Assembly (NCBI RefSeq): GCF_021353235.1
Contig: NZ_JAJTWT010000010.1
Location: 62,001 to 126,000, forward strand
Direction of reading: 5' to 3'
Origin: Pelomonas caseinilytica
GTDB lineage: Bacteria; Pseudomonadota; Gammaproteobacteria; Burkholderiales; Burkholderiaceae_C
DNA: 64,000 bases
Part shown: in pieces, positions 51,404 through 60,800 of the stretch
Numbering within the stretch: the stretch's first letter is position 1
Layout of the letters: the number at the start of each line of letters is the position of its first letter
Notes under the pieces: generated by a model
The model's input: only the letters and a program-made list of their open reading frames with translations
Databases searched by the model: none
What the model was told of the DNA's origin: nothing
Made by a program: the position numbers and the translations under genes

Positions 51404-53316
51404 AGACCCCGTCCCTCATCGCCGCAGCCCTGGCGCTGGCTGCCGCCGGCGCCCAGGCCGCCGACCTCGTCGTCACCTCGCCCGACGGGCGCATCGCGCT
51501 GCGCATCGCCGACGATGCCAGCAGCTTCGGCATCAGCCGGGGCGGCGAGACCGTCATCGCCCCCTCGCCCCTCGGCCTGGAACTGGACGGCCAGCCCGCC
51601 TTCGGCCTGCTGAAGCTGGAGTCGCGCCAGGACAGCAAGGTGGACCAGGTCGTCCCCCTCGTCGCCACCAAAGCGGCCAGCGCGCGCGACCACTACGTCG
51701 GCACGACGCTGGCCTTCCGCGAGGCCGGCAGCGGCCGGCGCCTTTTCATCGACGCCCGCGCCTATGACGATGGCGTCGCCTTCCGCTACCGCATGGCAAG
51801 CACTGACCCGGTCAAGCTGCGCAGCGAGCGCACGACCTTCGTGCCGGCCGGCGACCCCGCCTGCCTCGTCACGCCGGTGGACGGCGGCCACGAGGCCCAG
51901 TTCGAGCGCCAGCGCATTTCGCAGCTCAAGGCCGATGCCGCCTTCGACGTGCCGGTGGTCTGCGCCACCCCCTCGGGCCGCACCCACTACGCCATCACCC
52001 AGGCCCACCTGCAGGGCTATACCGGCGCCTCCTTCCGCCGCGAGGGCGAGGCCCTGAGGCTGCAGCTCTCCGCCGAGCCCGGGCGCCCTGGCCCGGCCTT
52101 CGTCTCGACGGGCGGGCTGACGACCGCCTGGCGCGCCGTCATGATGGCCGACCGTGCCGGCGACCTGATCGCCTCGCAGCTGGTGGGCAACCTCAACCCG
52201 GCGCCCGATCACGACAAGTTCGGCGACTTCAGCTGGGTCCAGCCCGGCAAGACCTCGTGGGACTGGTGGTCGGGTCCGCTGGAAGGCGTCAAGCCCGACC
52301 TGGCCGCCTACAAGCGCTTCATCGACTTCGCGGCCGAGTCGGGCTTCCGCTACCACCTCATCGACGCCGGCTGGTCCCATGGCGCCGGCCCCTGCTGCGA
52401 GGCCCTGCCGAGCACCGACATCGCCCGCGCCGCCGACGGCATCGACATGCCGGCCCTGGTGCGCTACGCGGCCGACAAGGGCGTGGGCCTGCTGCTGTGG
52501 GTGCACTGGCAGCACCTGGCTCCGCGCATCGACGAGGTGCTCGACACCTATGCCCGCTGGGGCATCAAGGGCATCAAGGTCGACTTCATGAATCGCGACG
52601 ACCAGGACATGGTGGCCTTCTACCAGCGGGTCGCCGAGGCCACGGCCAAGCGCCATCTGCTGCTGGACTTCCACGGCGCCTACGTCCCTGCCGGCCTGCA
52701 GCGCACCTACCCCAACTTCATCACCCAGGAAGGCGTGCTCGGCGCCGAGTGGAACAAGATGGACCGGCGGGTCACGCCGCGGCACAACCTGATGCTGCCC
52801 TACACGCGCATGCTGACGGGGCCGATGGACTACACGCCCGGGGGCTTCCGCAACGCGACGCCGCAGACCTTCGAGATCCGCGCCGTCATGCCGCTGACGC
52901 AGACGACGCGTGGCCAGGCCCTGGCCATGTATGTGGTCTACGACAGCCCGCTGCAGATGGTGTCTGACGATCCCTCCAACTACCGCGGCGAGGCCGGCTT
53001 CGACTTCATCAAGCGCGTGCCCACCGCCTGGGACGAGACCCGATTCATCCAGGGTGAGCCCGGCCAGGACATCGTGCTGGCCCGCCGCAGCGGCAAGACC
53101 TGGTACCTCGGCGCGATGACCTCCGACGAAGCCCGCACCGAGAAGGTGTCGCTCGGCTTCCTGCCCCCGGGCCGCTGGAAGGCGACGGTCTGGCAGGACG
53201 GCGAAGGCGTGCGTCAGGTGCAGCGCAGCGAGCGCCGCGTGACCCGCCAGGACGTGCTCAGCCTCCCGCTCTCCGCGGCCGGCGGCGCTGCCGTCATCCT
53301 GGAGCCCGCGCCCTGA
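51400..53316 (+). CDS. GH97 glycosidase of the retaining (alpha-galactosidase-like) type
   Basis: Secreted GH97 enzyme of 638 residues: signal peptide, N-terminal beta-sandwich (about 20-260), barrel with KTSWDWWSG and a C-terminal beta domain. At the key position the chain reads GIKVDFMNRDDQ, with Asp395 as nucleophile, as in retaining GH97 alpha-galactosidases; inverting SusB-type alpha-glucosidases lack this Asp. It therefore probably removes alpha-linked galactose or beta-L-arabinopyranose. It overlaps the GH29 stop by 4 bases, so fucose and alpha-galactose removal may be coupled. Confidence 0.88.
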   Translation: MKTPSLIAAALALAAAGAQAADLVVTSPDGRIALRIADDASSFGISRGGETVIAPSPLGLELDGQPAFGLLKLESRQDSKVDQVVPLVATKAASARDHYVGTTLAFREAGSGRRLFIDARAYDDGVAFRYRMASTDPVKLRSERTTFVPAGDPACLVTPVDGGHEAQFERQRISQLKADAAFDVPVVCATPSGRTHYAITQAHLQGYTGASFRREGEALRLQLSAEPGRPGPAFVSTGGLTTAWRAVMMADRAGDLIASQLVGNLNPAPDHDKFGDFSWVQPGKTSWDWWSGPLEGVKPDLAAYKRFIDFAAESGFRYHLIDAGWSHGAGPCCEALPSTDIARAADGIDMPALVRYAADKGVGLLLWVHWQHLAPRIDEVLDTYARWGIKGIKVDFMNRDDQDMVAFYQRVAEATAKRHLLLDFHGAYVPAGLQRTYPNFITQEGVLGAEWNKMDRRVTPRHNLMLPYTRMLTGPMDYTPGGFRNATPQTFEIRAVMPLTQTTRGQALAMYVVYDSPLQMVSDDPSNYRGEAGFDFIKRVPTAWDETRFIQGEPGQDIVLARRSGKTWYLGAMTSDEARTEKVSLGFLPPGRWKATVWQDGEGVRQVQRSERRVTRQDVLSLPLSAAGGAAVILEPAP

Positions 53317-53320
53317 ACCC

Positions 53321-53807
53321 ATGAGAAGCAAGGTCCCGTATCGGCCGCTGTCCCGGCGCCAGGCGCTGCAGGCCGTGCTCGCCGGCGCCTCCACGCCTCT
53401 GGCCGGCACCGCCGCAACGGCCGCGCTGTCGCCCGTGGCGGAATGGGTGCTGTCCACGCCGCAGGGCAGCGTGACGGTCACCCCGCTCAGCGACCGCGCC
53501 TTGCGCGTGCGCTTACTGCCCGCGCAGGCCGCGACACAGGCGCCGTCGGCCAGCCTGGTGCTGCAGCCCGGCCTGGCCGCCCCGTCCATGAAGCAGACCC
53601 CGGGCGCCGGCCTCACCACGCTGGTACTGCCGGCCATCCGCTGCGAGGGTCCTCTACGTCAATACCAACAACGCCCCCGTCGACGTGGCCATCGACGGTG
53701 TGATGCAAGGCGTGCTCGGCGGCCAGCGCTGGGAGGGCGCACTGAGGCTGGAACCCCGCGGCGTGGAGCTGCTGGAGCGCCAGCTTCCAGCCAACCCACC
53801 GAGATGA
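53321..53807 (+). pseudogene. Remnant: 5' end of a GH31-like gene joined out of frame to a GH 3' end
   Basis: The first about 110 codons encode a twin-arginine signal (LSRRQALQAVLAGAS) and the start of a GH31-like N-terminal domain (EWVLSTPQGSVTVTPLSDRALRVRLLP). At about 53648 similarity stops and a different frame (+1) continues with VLYVNTNNAPVDVAIDG and LEPRGVELLERQL, which looks like the C-terminal beta domain of a glycosidase, to a stop at 53805-53807. The catalytic barrel is missing. This is best explained by a large deletion joining parts of one or two former glycosidase genes. An intact GH31 gene occurs at 60797, so function is not lost. Confidence 0.72.
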
Positions 53808-53872
53808 ACGAACGGCCGTCCCAGACGGGCGCGACGCGCCCGGCCACCCAAGATTCAAACCCGGTTCCCATC

Positions 53873-56305
53873 ATGAGCAAAAGCAGTAGACGACTCCTCG
53901 CCCTTTCCATCCTCGCCGCCAGCCTCGTGGCGGGCTGCGGCGGTGGCGGCGGTGGGGGTGGCAGCGCGGGCGGCGACACGACGACCGGCAGCACCGGCGG
54001 CACGACCGGCGGCACCACGGGTGGCAGCACTGGGGGGAGCACCGGCGGCACGACCGGTGGCAGCGGCGGGACGACGACGGGAGGCTCGACGGGGGGCGGC
54101 ACCACCACCGGCGGCACGACGGCTGCGGCCAGCACCTGGACCAGCGTGAAGTTCGGTGGCGGCGGCTACGTCACCGGCCTGGTCTTCCATCCGACGACCG
54201 CCAACCTGCTGTACGCGCGCACCGACATCGGCGGCGCCTACCGCTGGAACCCGACCACCTCGTCCTGGACGCCCATCACCGACGGCCTGGGCTTCGGCGC
54301 CGCCGAGGGCCGCTTCCACGGCATCGAAAGCCTGGCCGTCGACCCCAACAACGACCAGCTCGTCTACATGGCCACCGGCATGTACACCTTCGAGGGCAAC
54401 GGGCGCCTCTACCTCTCCAGCGACCGCGGCGACCACTGGACCCACGTCGACCTGCCGTTCGCCCTGGGCGGCAACAACCCCGGCCGCGCCATCGGCGAGC
54501 GCCTGGTGGTCGACCCCAACAAGCCCTCCACGCTGTTCTGCGGCTCGCGCCAGGCCGGCCTGTGGAAGAGCACGGACTCCGGCCAGACCTGGTCCCAGGT
54601 CACGTCGCTGTCGTCCGTCACCATGACCGCAGACCAGGTCAAGGCCGCCGGCGGCAGCGGCATGGGCGTCGGCGTCGTCGTCTACGACACCGGCACCAAG
54701 GGAAGCGGCACGGCCACGCAGACCGTCTACGCCGCCATCAATCCCGACTACGTCAACGCGGCCGGCCTGGCCTCCAGCCTGTACCGCACGACCGACGGCG
54801 GCGCGACGTGGAAGCCGGTCACCACCCCGGTCTCGGGCTACCACATCCCCCACATGGTCCGCGCCGCCGACGGCATGTTCTACGTCGTCTTCACCAAGGA
54901 CACCGGACCCGGCGCGGGCGGCCCCGGCCGGCTCTACAAGTTCGACGGCACGACCTGGACGCTGCTCAAGAGCGAGGACCCCAACGGCGGCACCAACTTC
55001 GGCCTGGGCGGCGTGTCCGTCCAGGGCAGCGGCGCCACCACGCGCATCGCGCTGGGCGTGACCAACTCCTGGGGCAACTGGAACGGCCAGCAGATCGTGC
55101 AGCTGTCTGACGACGCGGGCAAGACCTGGCGCGAGATCGAGGCCATGACGCCCGGCGAAACCGCCTCCGGCTGGGTCGACGACGTCGAGATCGACCCGTC
55201 CGACCGCGACCACATCCTGCACGTGCACGGCGGCGGCGTCATCGAGACGAAGAACGCCTCGGCGGCCACGCCGACCTGGAAGGGGACGGTCGAAGGCATC
55301 GAGGAGACGGCCACCCTGGCCCTCGTCACGCCGCCGGCCGGCGCCACCTACAAGTTCGTCAACAGCGCGGGCGACGTCGGCACCTGGGTTGACACCGACC
55401 TCACGAAGACGCCCACGCTGAGCCCCGGCCTGGGCTGGAGCAACGGCAACTCCGCCGACATGGCCTGGGCCGACCCGCTCTACATCGCCGCCACCGGCGT
55501 CATCAATTCGACCGGCGCCGCCACCGGCTACTCGTCGGGCGACGGCGGCAAGACCTGGACGACCTTCGCGACCCTGCCCGCCGGCGCCAAGGAGAACACC
55601 GGCGGCGAAGGCGGCATCGTCGTCACGTCGCGCAACAACGCGGTCTGGGCGCCGGCCAACTCGGTGCCTTCCTACACCACCAACAACGGTGCGAGCTGGA
55701 CGGCCACCAACCTGCCCGCCCTGACCGTCGTCGGCCAGGGCTGGGGCCGTGGCTACCGACTGGCCGCGGACCGCAAGAACCCGAACAAGGTCTATGCCTA
55801 CGACTCGGGTGGCGCTTCGTGGAGCAACCTGCCCGGCAAGGTCTACGTCTCCACGGACGGCGGCCACAGCTTCTCGCTGAGCGCCGGCTCGGTGTCGGCG
55901 AACCTGGCGCCCAACGGCTGGTGGTCCACCTCGATGGCCGTCAACCCCAATGCCGAGGGCGATCTCTGGGTGGCCGACGGCAACGCCGTCTACCACTCGA
56001 CCGATTCGGGCGCGAGCTGGGCCAAGGTGGGCAACTTCGCCACCGCCAACGGCGTCGCGGGCGCCAGCCTGATCGCGCTGGGCAAGGCGGCGGCGGGCGC
56101 CGGCTACTCGGCGGCCGTCTACGTGGTGGGCGTGGTCAACGGCGTGTGGGGCGTCTACCGTTCGGACGACGCCGGCACGACCTGGACGCGCTTCAACGAC
56201 GACGCCCACCAGTTCGGCGGCATCGGCGTGATGGCGGCCGACCAGAACACCTACGGGCGCATCTACGTCAGCGGCACCGGCCGCGGCCTGCTCTACAGCA
56301 ACTGA
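53873..56305 (+). CDS. GH74 xyloglucanase, lipoprotein with Gly/Thr linker
   Basis: Endo-xyloglucanase of 810 residues. The N-terminus is a lipoprotein signal (LSILAASLVAGC), followed by poly-Gly and a repetitive Gly/Thr/Ser linker of about 55 residues (about 22-85), then the tandem seven-bladed propellers of GH74 with LYARTDIGGAYRW (Asp118) and SADMAWADP (Asp529/Asp534), the usual catalytic-Asp regions. The anchor and flexible linker suggest that the enzyme is held on the outer membrane and reaches the polymer outside. This is the most diagnostic gene for xyloglucan as substrate. It is preceded by the glycosidase remnant and followed by a repeat-rich gap. Confidence 0.93.
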   Translation: MSKSSRRLLALSILAASLVAGCGGGGGGGGSAGGDTTTGSTGGTTGGTTGGSTGGSTGGTTGGSGGTTTGGSTGGGTTTGGTTAAASTWTSVKFGGGGYVTGLVFHPTTANLLYARTDIGGAYRWNPTTSSWTPITDGLGFGAAEGRFHGIESLAVDPNNDQLVYMATGMYTFEGNGRLYLSSDRGDHWTHVDLPFALGGNNPGRAIGERLVVDPNKPSTLFCGSRQAGLWKSTDSGQTWSQVTSLSSVTMTADQVKAAGGSGMGVGVVVYDTGTKGSGTATQTVYAAINPDYVNAAGLASSLYRTTDGGATWKPVTTPVSGYHIPHMVRAADGMFYVVFTKDTGPGAGGPGRLYKFDGTTWTLLKSEDPNGGTNFGLGGVSVQGSGATTRIALGVTNSWGNWNGQQIVQLSDDAGKTWREIEAMTPGETASGWVDDVEIDPSDRDHILHVHGGGVIETKNASAATPTWKGTVEGIEETATLALVTPPAGATYKFVNSAGDVGTWVDTDLTKTPTLSPGLGWSNGNSADMAWADPLYIAATGVINSTGAATGYSSGDGGKTWTTFATLPAGAKENTGGEGGIVVTSRNNAVWAPANSVPSYTTNNGASWTATNLPALTVVGQGWGRGYRLAADRKNPNKVYAYDSGGASWSNLPGKVYVSTDGGHSFSLSAGSVSANLAPNGWWSTSMAVNPNAEGDLWVADGNAVYHSTDSGASWAKVGNFATANGVAGASLIALGKAAAGAGYSAAVYVVGVVNGVWGVYRSDDAGTTWTRFNDDAHQFGGIGVMAADQNTYGRIYVSGTGRGLLYSN

Positions 56306-56359
56306 AGTGAAACAAGCCCCCGGCCCAACCCCGCGCGCTGAACGCGGCGCGTGTCTGGT

Positions 56360-56404
56360 CCGCCCCCCGAGGGGGCGGCGATGCTTGCGGCATCGAGCCG
56401 CAAG
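56360..56404. repeat. REP-like double hairpin between GH74 and GH39
   Basis: CCGCCCCC-CGA-GGGGGCGG (56360-56378) is followed by CTTGCGGC-ATCGA-GCCGCAAG (56384-56404). The surrounding gap 56306-56549 has no gene. Such GC hairpins recur between genes in Burkholderiales genomes and may stabilise or terminate the upstream transcript. Confidence 0.6.
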
Positions 56405-56549
56405 CACATCGCCAGCGCGGGCCGGCTCGGGGGCGGCCCAGCGCTCGGCCCGCAAATAACCCGTTTCATCAGCTACCGGTCGCGCAGCGACCCGTCCGCC
56501 GCACGGCGCCCGCCTGGTGCGCTGCGGCCCCTTGAAAGCCTGACCCCGG

Positions 56550-58139
56550 ATGACGACGTCCCTGCTTCCCCTGCGCCGTGCCTTCGCGGCCACCCTGCTC
56601 ACCCTGGGCCTCTGCGCCGCCGCCCATGCCGCGCCGGCCACGGCCCGCGAAGTGACCCTGGATCGCGCCGCGGCGACCCGGCCGATGGACCGCTTCTTCG
56701 ACCTCTCGGTTGGCGCCGACTACCCCGGCACCACCGGTCGACCCGAGAACATGGCGCAGCTCAAGATCGCGGTCGACGAGCTGGGCTTTCGCTACGTCCG
56801 CTTCCACGACATCTTCCACGACAAGCTGGGGACCGTGCGCCGGGTCGATGGCCGCATCAGCTACGACTTCAGCGGCATCGACAGGCTCTACGACGACCTG
56901 CTGGCCCGCGGCATCAAGCCCTTCGTCGAGCTCGGCTTCACGCCGGCGGCGATGAAGACCTCCGAGCAGACGATCTTCTACTGGAAGGGCAACACCTCGC
57001 GCCCGCAGCCAGGTCCCTGGGCTGACCTGGTCGAGGCCTTCGCGCGCCACCTGATCCAGCGTTATGGCGCCCATGAGGTGCGCCAGTGGCCCTTCGAGTT
57101 CTGGAACGAGCCCAACCTCGCCGGCTTCTTCGAAGGCGGCGAGGCCAAGGACTATTTCGAGCTCTACGCGGTGACGGCGCGCGCCCTCAAGCGCGTCGAC
57201 CCGGCCCTGCTGATCGGCGGCCCTTCCACCGCCGGCGCGGCCTGGGTGCCTGAGTTCCTCGCCTACTGCAAGGCCAACGGCGTGCCCGTCGACTTCGTCA
57301 CCACCCACACCTATGGCGTGACCGAAGGCTTCCTCGACGAGTTCGGCAAGCGGACCGACAAGATCCTGGCCATCGACCCCAACTCCATCGTCGGCGACGT
57401 GCGCCGCAACCGCCGCGAGATCCAGGACTCGGCCTTCCCGCACCTGCCGCTCTACGTCACCGAATGGAGCACCAGCTACAGCCCGCGCGACAAGGTCCAT
57501 GACAGCTACATCAGCTCGCCGTGGATGCTGACCAAGCTGCGCGCCACGCGCGGCCACGCCCAGGCCATGAGCTACTGGACCTACAGCGACCTGTTCGAGG
57601 AACCCGGCGCGCCGGACGCGCCCTTTCACGGCGGCTTCGGGCTGATGACGCGCGAGGGCGTGCGCAAGCCCTCCTGGTTCGCCTACAAATACCTCCACGC
57701 CCTGCGCGGCAACGAGATTCCCAGCGCCGACGACCAGGTGCTGGCTGCGGTCGACGGCGACAGGACCGCCGTGCTGGCCTGGGACTGGCAGCATCCCGAC
57801 CAGAAGGAGATGGGCAACGGCGTCTTCTTCGGCAAGCCCGTTCCGAACGGCCCGGCGCCGGCGCTCAAGCTCGTGCTGCGCAACCTCAAGCCCGGCAGCT
57901 ACACGCTGGCCCTGCATCGCACCGGCTACAAGGCCAACGACGCCTACACCGCCTACCTCGAGATGGGCTCGCCCAGGCAGCTCGACGGCGCGCAACTCGC
58001 CAAGCTGCAGTCACTGACCCAGGACCGGCCCGAGGTGACGCGCAGCGTCCAGGTCGGCCATGACGGCCTGTTCAACTACACCGTGCCTCTGCGCAGCAAC
58101 GACATCACGCTGCTGACGCTGGAACCCGCCAAGCGCTGA
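56550..58139 (+). CDS. GH39 glycosidase (beta-xylosidase or arabinofuranosidase type)
   Basis: Secreted retaining glycosidase of 529 residues. Signal peptide (AFAATLLTLGLCAAAHA), then a barrel with FRYVRFHDIFHD, acid/base Glu187 in FEFWNEPNL and nucleophile Glu305 in LYVTEWSTSY, and a C-terminal beta domain (about 400-529). GH39 contains beta-xylosidases and some alpha-L-arabinofuranosidases. In the xyloglucan context it may trim arabinose or xylose substituents, or act on other hemicellulose fragments. It starts after the repeat-rich gap and ends 6 bp before GH3. Confidence 0.89.
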   Translation: MTTSLLPLRRAFAATLLTLGLCAAAHAAPATAREVTLDRAAATRPMDRFFDLSVGADYPGTTGRPENMAQLKIAVDELGFRYVRFHDIFHDKLGTVRRVDGRISYDFSGIDRLYDDLLARGIKPFVELGFTPAAMKTSEQTIFYWKGNTSRPQPGPWADLVEAFARHLIQRYGAHEVRQWPFEFWNEPNLAGFFEGGEAKDYFELYAVTARALKRVDPALLIGGPSTAGAAWVPEFLAYCKANGVPVDFVTTHTYGVTEGFLDEFGKRTDKILAIDPNSIVGDVRRNRREIQDSAFPHLPLYVTEWSTSYSPRDKVHDSYISSPWMLTKLRATRGHAQAMSYWTYSDLFEEPGAPDAPFHGGFGLMTREGVRKPSWFAYKYLHALRGNEIPSADDQVLAAVDGDRTAVLAWDWQHPDQKEMGNGVFFGKPVPNGPAPALKLVLRNLKPGSYTLALHRTGYKANDAYTAYLEMGSPRQLDGAQLAKLQSLTQDRPEVTRSVQVGHDGLFNYTVPLRSNDITLLTLEPAKR

Positions 58140-58145
58140 ACCCCC

Positions 58146-60800
58146 ATGAAAAGCTCTCAACTCCGGACGCCTGCCCTGGCTCTGGCCCTGGCCTGGGCCA
58201 CCTGCGTGGCAGCCGCCCCGCTGACGCCGTCGATGCAACAGGCCCAGGCCCTGGTGGCGCAGATGACCCTGGCCGAGAAGGCCAGCCAGCTGCAGCACGA
58301 GTCGCCCGCCATCCCGCGCCTGGGCATCCCGGCCTACAACTGGTGGAGCGAAGGCCTGCACGGCGTGGCCCGTGCCGACATCGCCACCGTCTTCCCGCAG
58401 GCCATCGGCCTGGCGGCAACCTGGGACACGCCGCTCGTGAAGCGCGTGGGCGAAGTCGTCGGCACCGAGTTCCGCGCCAAGTTCCTGGCCACGGTCGGCG
58501 CCGACGGCTCGTCGACCCTGTACCGCGGCCTGACGGTGTGGTCGCCCAACGTGAACATCTTCCGCGACCCGCGCTGGGGCCGCGGCCAGGAGACCTATGG
58601 CGAGGACCCCTACCTGACCTCGCGCATGGGCGTGGCCTACATCCAGGGCCTGCAGGGGCCGGACGCGAACCAGCCGCGCGTGTCGGCGGCCGTCAAGCAC
58701 TTCGCCGTGCACAGCGGCCCCGAGGCCGACCGCCACCGGGAGGACGTGAAGGTCGCGCCCCGCGACCTGGTGGACACCTACCTGCCGGCCTTCCATGCGG
58801 CGGTCACCGAAGGCCGGGCCGAGTCGGTCATGTGCGCCTACAACGCCGTGGACGGCGTGCCCGCCTGCGCCAACGAGCCGCTGCTCAAGCACACCCTGCG
58901 CGACGAGTGGAAGTTCCAGGGCCACGTCGTGTCCGACTGCGGCGCCGTGGCCGACATCCACATGGACGGCGCCCACCACTACGTCAAGACGCCCGAGGCG
59001 GCCGTGGCCGCCGCCGTGCATGCCGGCACCGACCTGATCTGCGACTTCGGCAGCAACAAGACCGCCCAGGGCGCCACCACCGTGGCGGCCGTGCAGCAGG
59101 GTCTGCTCAGCGAGGCCGAACTCGACCGTGCCCTGCACCGCCTCTTCGACGTGCGCCTGCGCCTGGGGCTGCTCGCCGCGCCCGCGCAACGGCCCTTCCC
59201 GCAGATCACCGCGCGCGACTTCGACACGCCCGCCCACCGGGCCCTCAACCTGGAGACCGCCCGGCGCTCGCTGGTGCTGCTGAAGAACGACGGCCTGCTG
59301 CCCTTGAAGGCGGCGCCCCGGCGCATCGCCGTCATCGGCCCGAATGCCGACAGCGTCGACGCCCTGGTGGGCAACTACAACGGCACGCCGTCCCGGCCGG
59401 TCACGCTGCTGGCCGGCCTGAAGGCGCGCTTCCCCGAGGCGCGCATCGACGTCGTCGAGGGCACGGGCTGGGTGGCGCCGCCGCTGGAGGACCTGCCCGC
59501 GGCCAACCTGTGCGCCGATGCCGCCTGCAGCCGGCCCGGCCTGCAGTTCGAGCGCTTCGCCAATCTCAAGCTGGAGGGCGAGCCCAGCACCAGCGCGGTG
59601 ACGCCCCAGGCCGTGTTCAGGTGGGGCTGGCCCGACGCCCACGACCGCCAGGAGTCGGCACGCTGGACCGGCTTCCTGCGCGCCAGCGAAAGCGGCGAAC
59701 ACCTGCTGCGCCTCAGGGGCAACCGCGGCTACCGCATCTGGATCGACGGCGAGCTGGTGGTGGACCTGTGGGACATCGCCTGGCCCACCAGCACCCGCGG
59801 TGTGAAGCTGAAGGCCGGCCAGACCTACGCCCTGCGCGTGGAGGCGCTGCAGACCGGCTGGGACGGCGAGCAGCGCCTGCAGTGGAGCCGCCCCGGCGCC
59901 AGCGACGAAGCCGCGCTGGCCGCCGCCAGGGAGGCGGACGTGGTGGTCTTCGCCAGCGGCCTGACCTGGGAGCTCGAAGGCGAGGAGATGACGGTGCTGG
60001 CCCCGGGCTTCGCCGGCGGCGACCGCACCCGCATCGACCTGCCCGCGCCGCAGCTGCGCCTGCTGGAACGCCTGGCGGCCCTGGGCCAGCCGCTGGTGCT
60101 GGTGAACTTCAGCGGCAGCCCCATGGCCTTCGGCGCGGCGACGCAGCAGGCCGCGGCCATCGTGCAGGCCTGGTATCCCGGCGGCGAGGGCGGCCAGGCC
60201 GTGGCCGAGCTGCTGGCCGGCGACTTCAGCCCCTCCGCGCGGCTGCCGCTCACCTTCTACCGCTCGGTGGAGCAGCTGCCGCCCTTCAAGGACTACGGCA
60301 TGCAGGGCCGCACCTACCGCTGGTTCAAGGGCGATGCGGAGTTCCCCTTCGGCCACGGCCTGGGCTATGCGCGCTTCGACTACGCCGACGCGAAGCTGGC
60401 GCGCAGCCGCCTGCGTGCCGGCGAGGGCGTGAAGCTGTCCGTGCGGCTGAAGAACGACAGCTCCCGCGAGGCGGCCGAGGTCGTGCAGGTCTATGCCCGG
60501 CGATCGAGCGCCCAGGCCCCGGAGCGAAGCCTGGTGGCCTTCCGGCGCGTGGTGCTGCGCCCGGGCGAGTCGCGCCGGCTCGACTTCGAGCTCAGCGCCG
60601 AGGCGCTCAGCACCGTCCGTGCCGATGGCCGGCGAGTGGTGGAGGCCGGACCGGCCTGGCTGTGGGTGGGCGGCGGCCAGCCGGTGGCAGCGGTGACAGG
60701 GACGAAAGCCCCGGGCCGCATGTTGAAGCTGGAGGTGGCGGGGCGCACGGACCTGCCGGCGTTCGCACCTGCCGCCAAGAACCAGGAGGCCGGCGAATGA
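58146..60800 (+). CDS. GH3 beta-glucosidase/beta-xylosidase with PA14 insertion
   Basis: Exported GH3 enzyme of 884 residues. Signal peptide, N-terminal barrel with AYNWWSEGLHGVAR, KHFAVHSGPE and nucleophile Asp264 in VVSDCGAVAD, then the alpha/beta sandwich interrupted by a PA14 domain (about 475-600; RWTGFLRASESGEHLLRLRG, IWIDGELVVDLW), then the Fn3-like C-terminus (PFGHGLGYARFDY). PA14 insertions in GH3 help bind oligosaccharides. It probably releases glucose (or xylose) from trimmed xyloglucan oligosaccharides. The stop overlaps the GH31 start as ATGA. Confidence 0.92.
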   Translation: MKSSQLRTPALALALAWATCVAAAPLTPSMQQAQALVAQMTLAEKASQLQHESPAIPRLGIPAYNWWSEGLHGVARADIATVFPQAIGLAATWDTPLVKRVGEVVGTEFRAKFLATVGADGSSTLYRGLTVWSPNVNIFRDPRWGRGQETYGEDPYLTSRMGVAYIQGLQGPDANQPRVSAAVKHFAVHSGPEADRHREDVKVAPRDLVDTYLPAFHAAVTEGRAESVMCAYNAVDGVPACANEPLLKHTLRDEWKFQGHVVSDCGAVADIHMDGAHHYVKTPEAAVAAAVHAGTDLICDFGSNKTAQGATTVAAVQQGLLSEAELDRALHRLFDVRLRLGLLAAPAQRPFPQITARDFDTPAHRALNLETARRSLVLLKNDGLLPLKAAPRRIAVIGPNADSVDALVGNYNGTPSRPVTLLAGLKARFPEARIDVVEGTGWVAPPLEDLPAANLCADAACSRPGLQFERFANLKLEGEPSTSAVTPQAVFRWGWPDAHDRQESARWTGFLRASESGEHLLRLRGNRGYRIWIDGELVVDLWDIAWPTSTRGVKLKAGQTYALRVEALQTGWDGEQRLQWSRPGASDEAALAAAREADVVVFASGLTWELEGEEMTVLAPGFAGGDRTRIDLPAPQLRLLERLAALGQPLVLVNFSGSPMAFGAATQQAAAIVQAWYPGGEGGQAVAELLAGDFSPSARLPLTFYRSVEQLPPFKDYGMQGRTYRWFKGDAEFPFGHGLGYARFDYADAKLARSRLRAGEGVKLSVRLKNDSSREAAEVVQVYARRSSAQAPERSLVAFRRVVLRPGESRRLDFELSAEALSTVRADGRRVVEAGPAWLWVGGGQPVAAVTGTKAPGRMLKLEVAGRTDLPAFAPAAKNQEAGE

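Noticed and set aside
53940-54130. Repetitive Gly/Thr-coding sequence as a tandem repeat or CRISPR-like element
   Set aside because: It is in frame within the GH74 lipoprotein and encodes a flexible linker; units vary in length and there are no spacers.
56306-56549. Coding sequence in the gap between GH74 and GH39
   Set aside because: Only a frame without ribosome binding site or motifs crosses it; the sequence is dominated by GC hairpins and simple inverted repeats.
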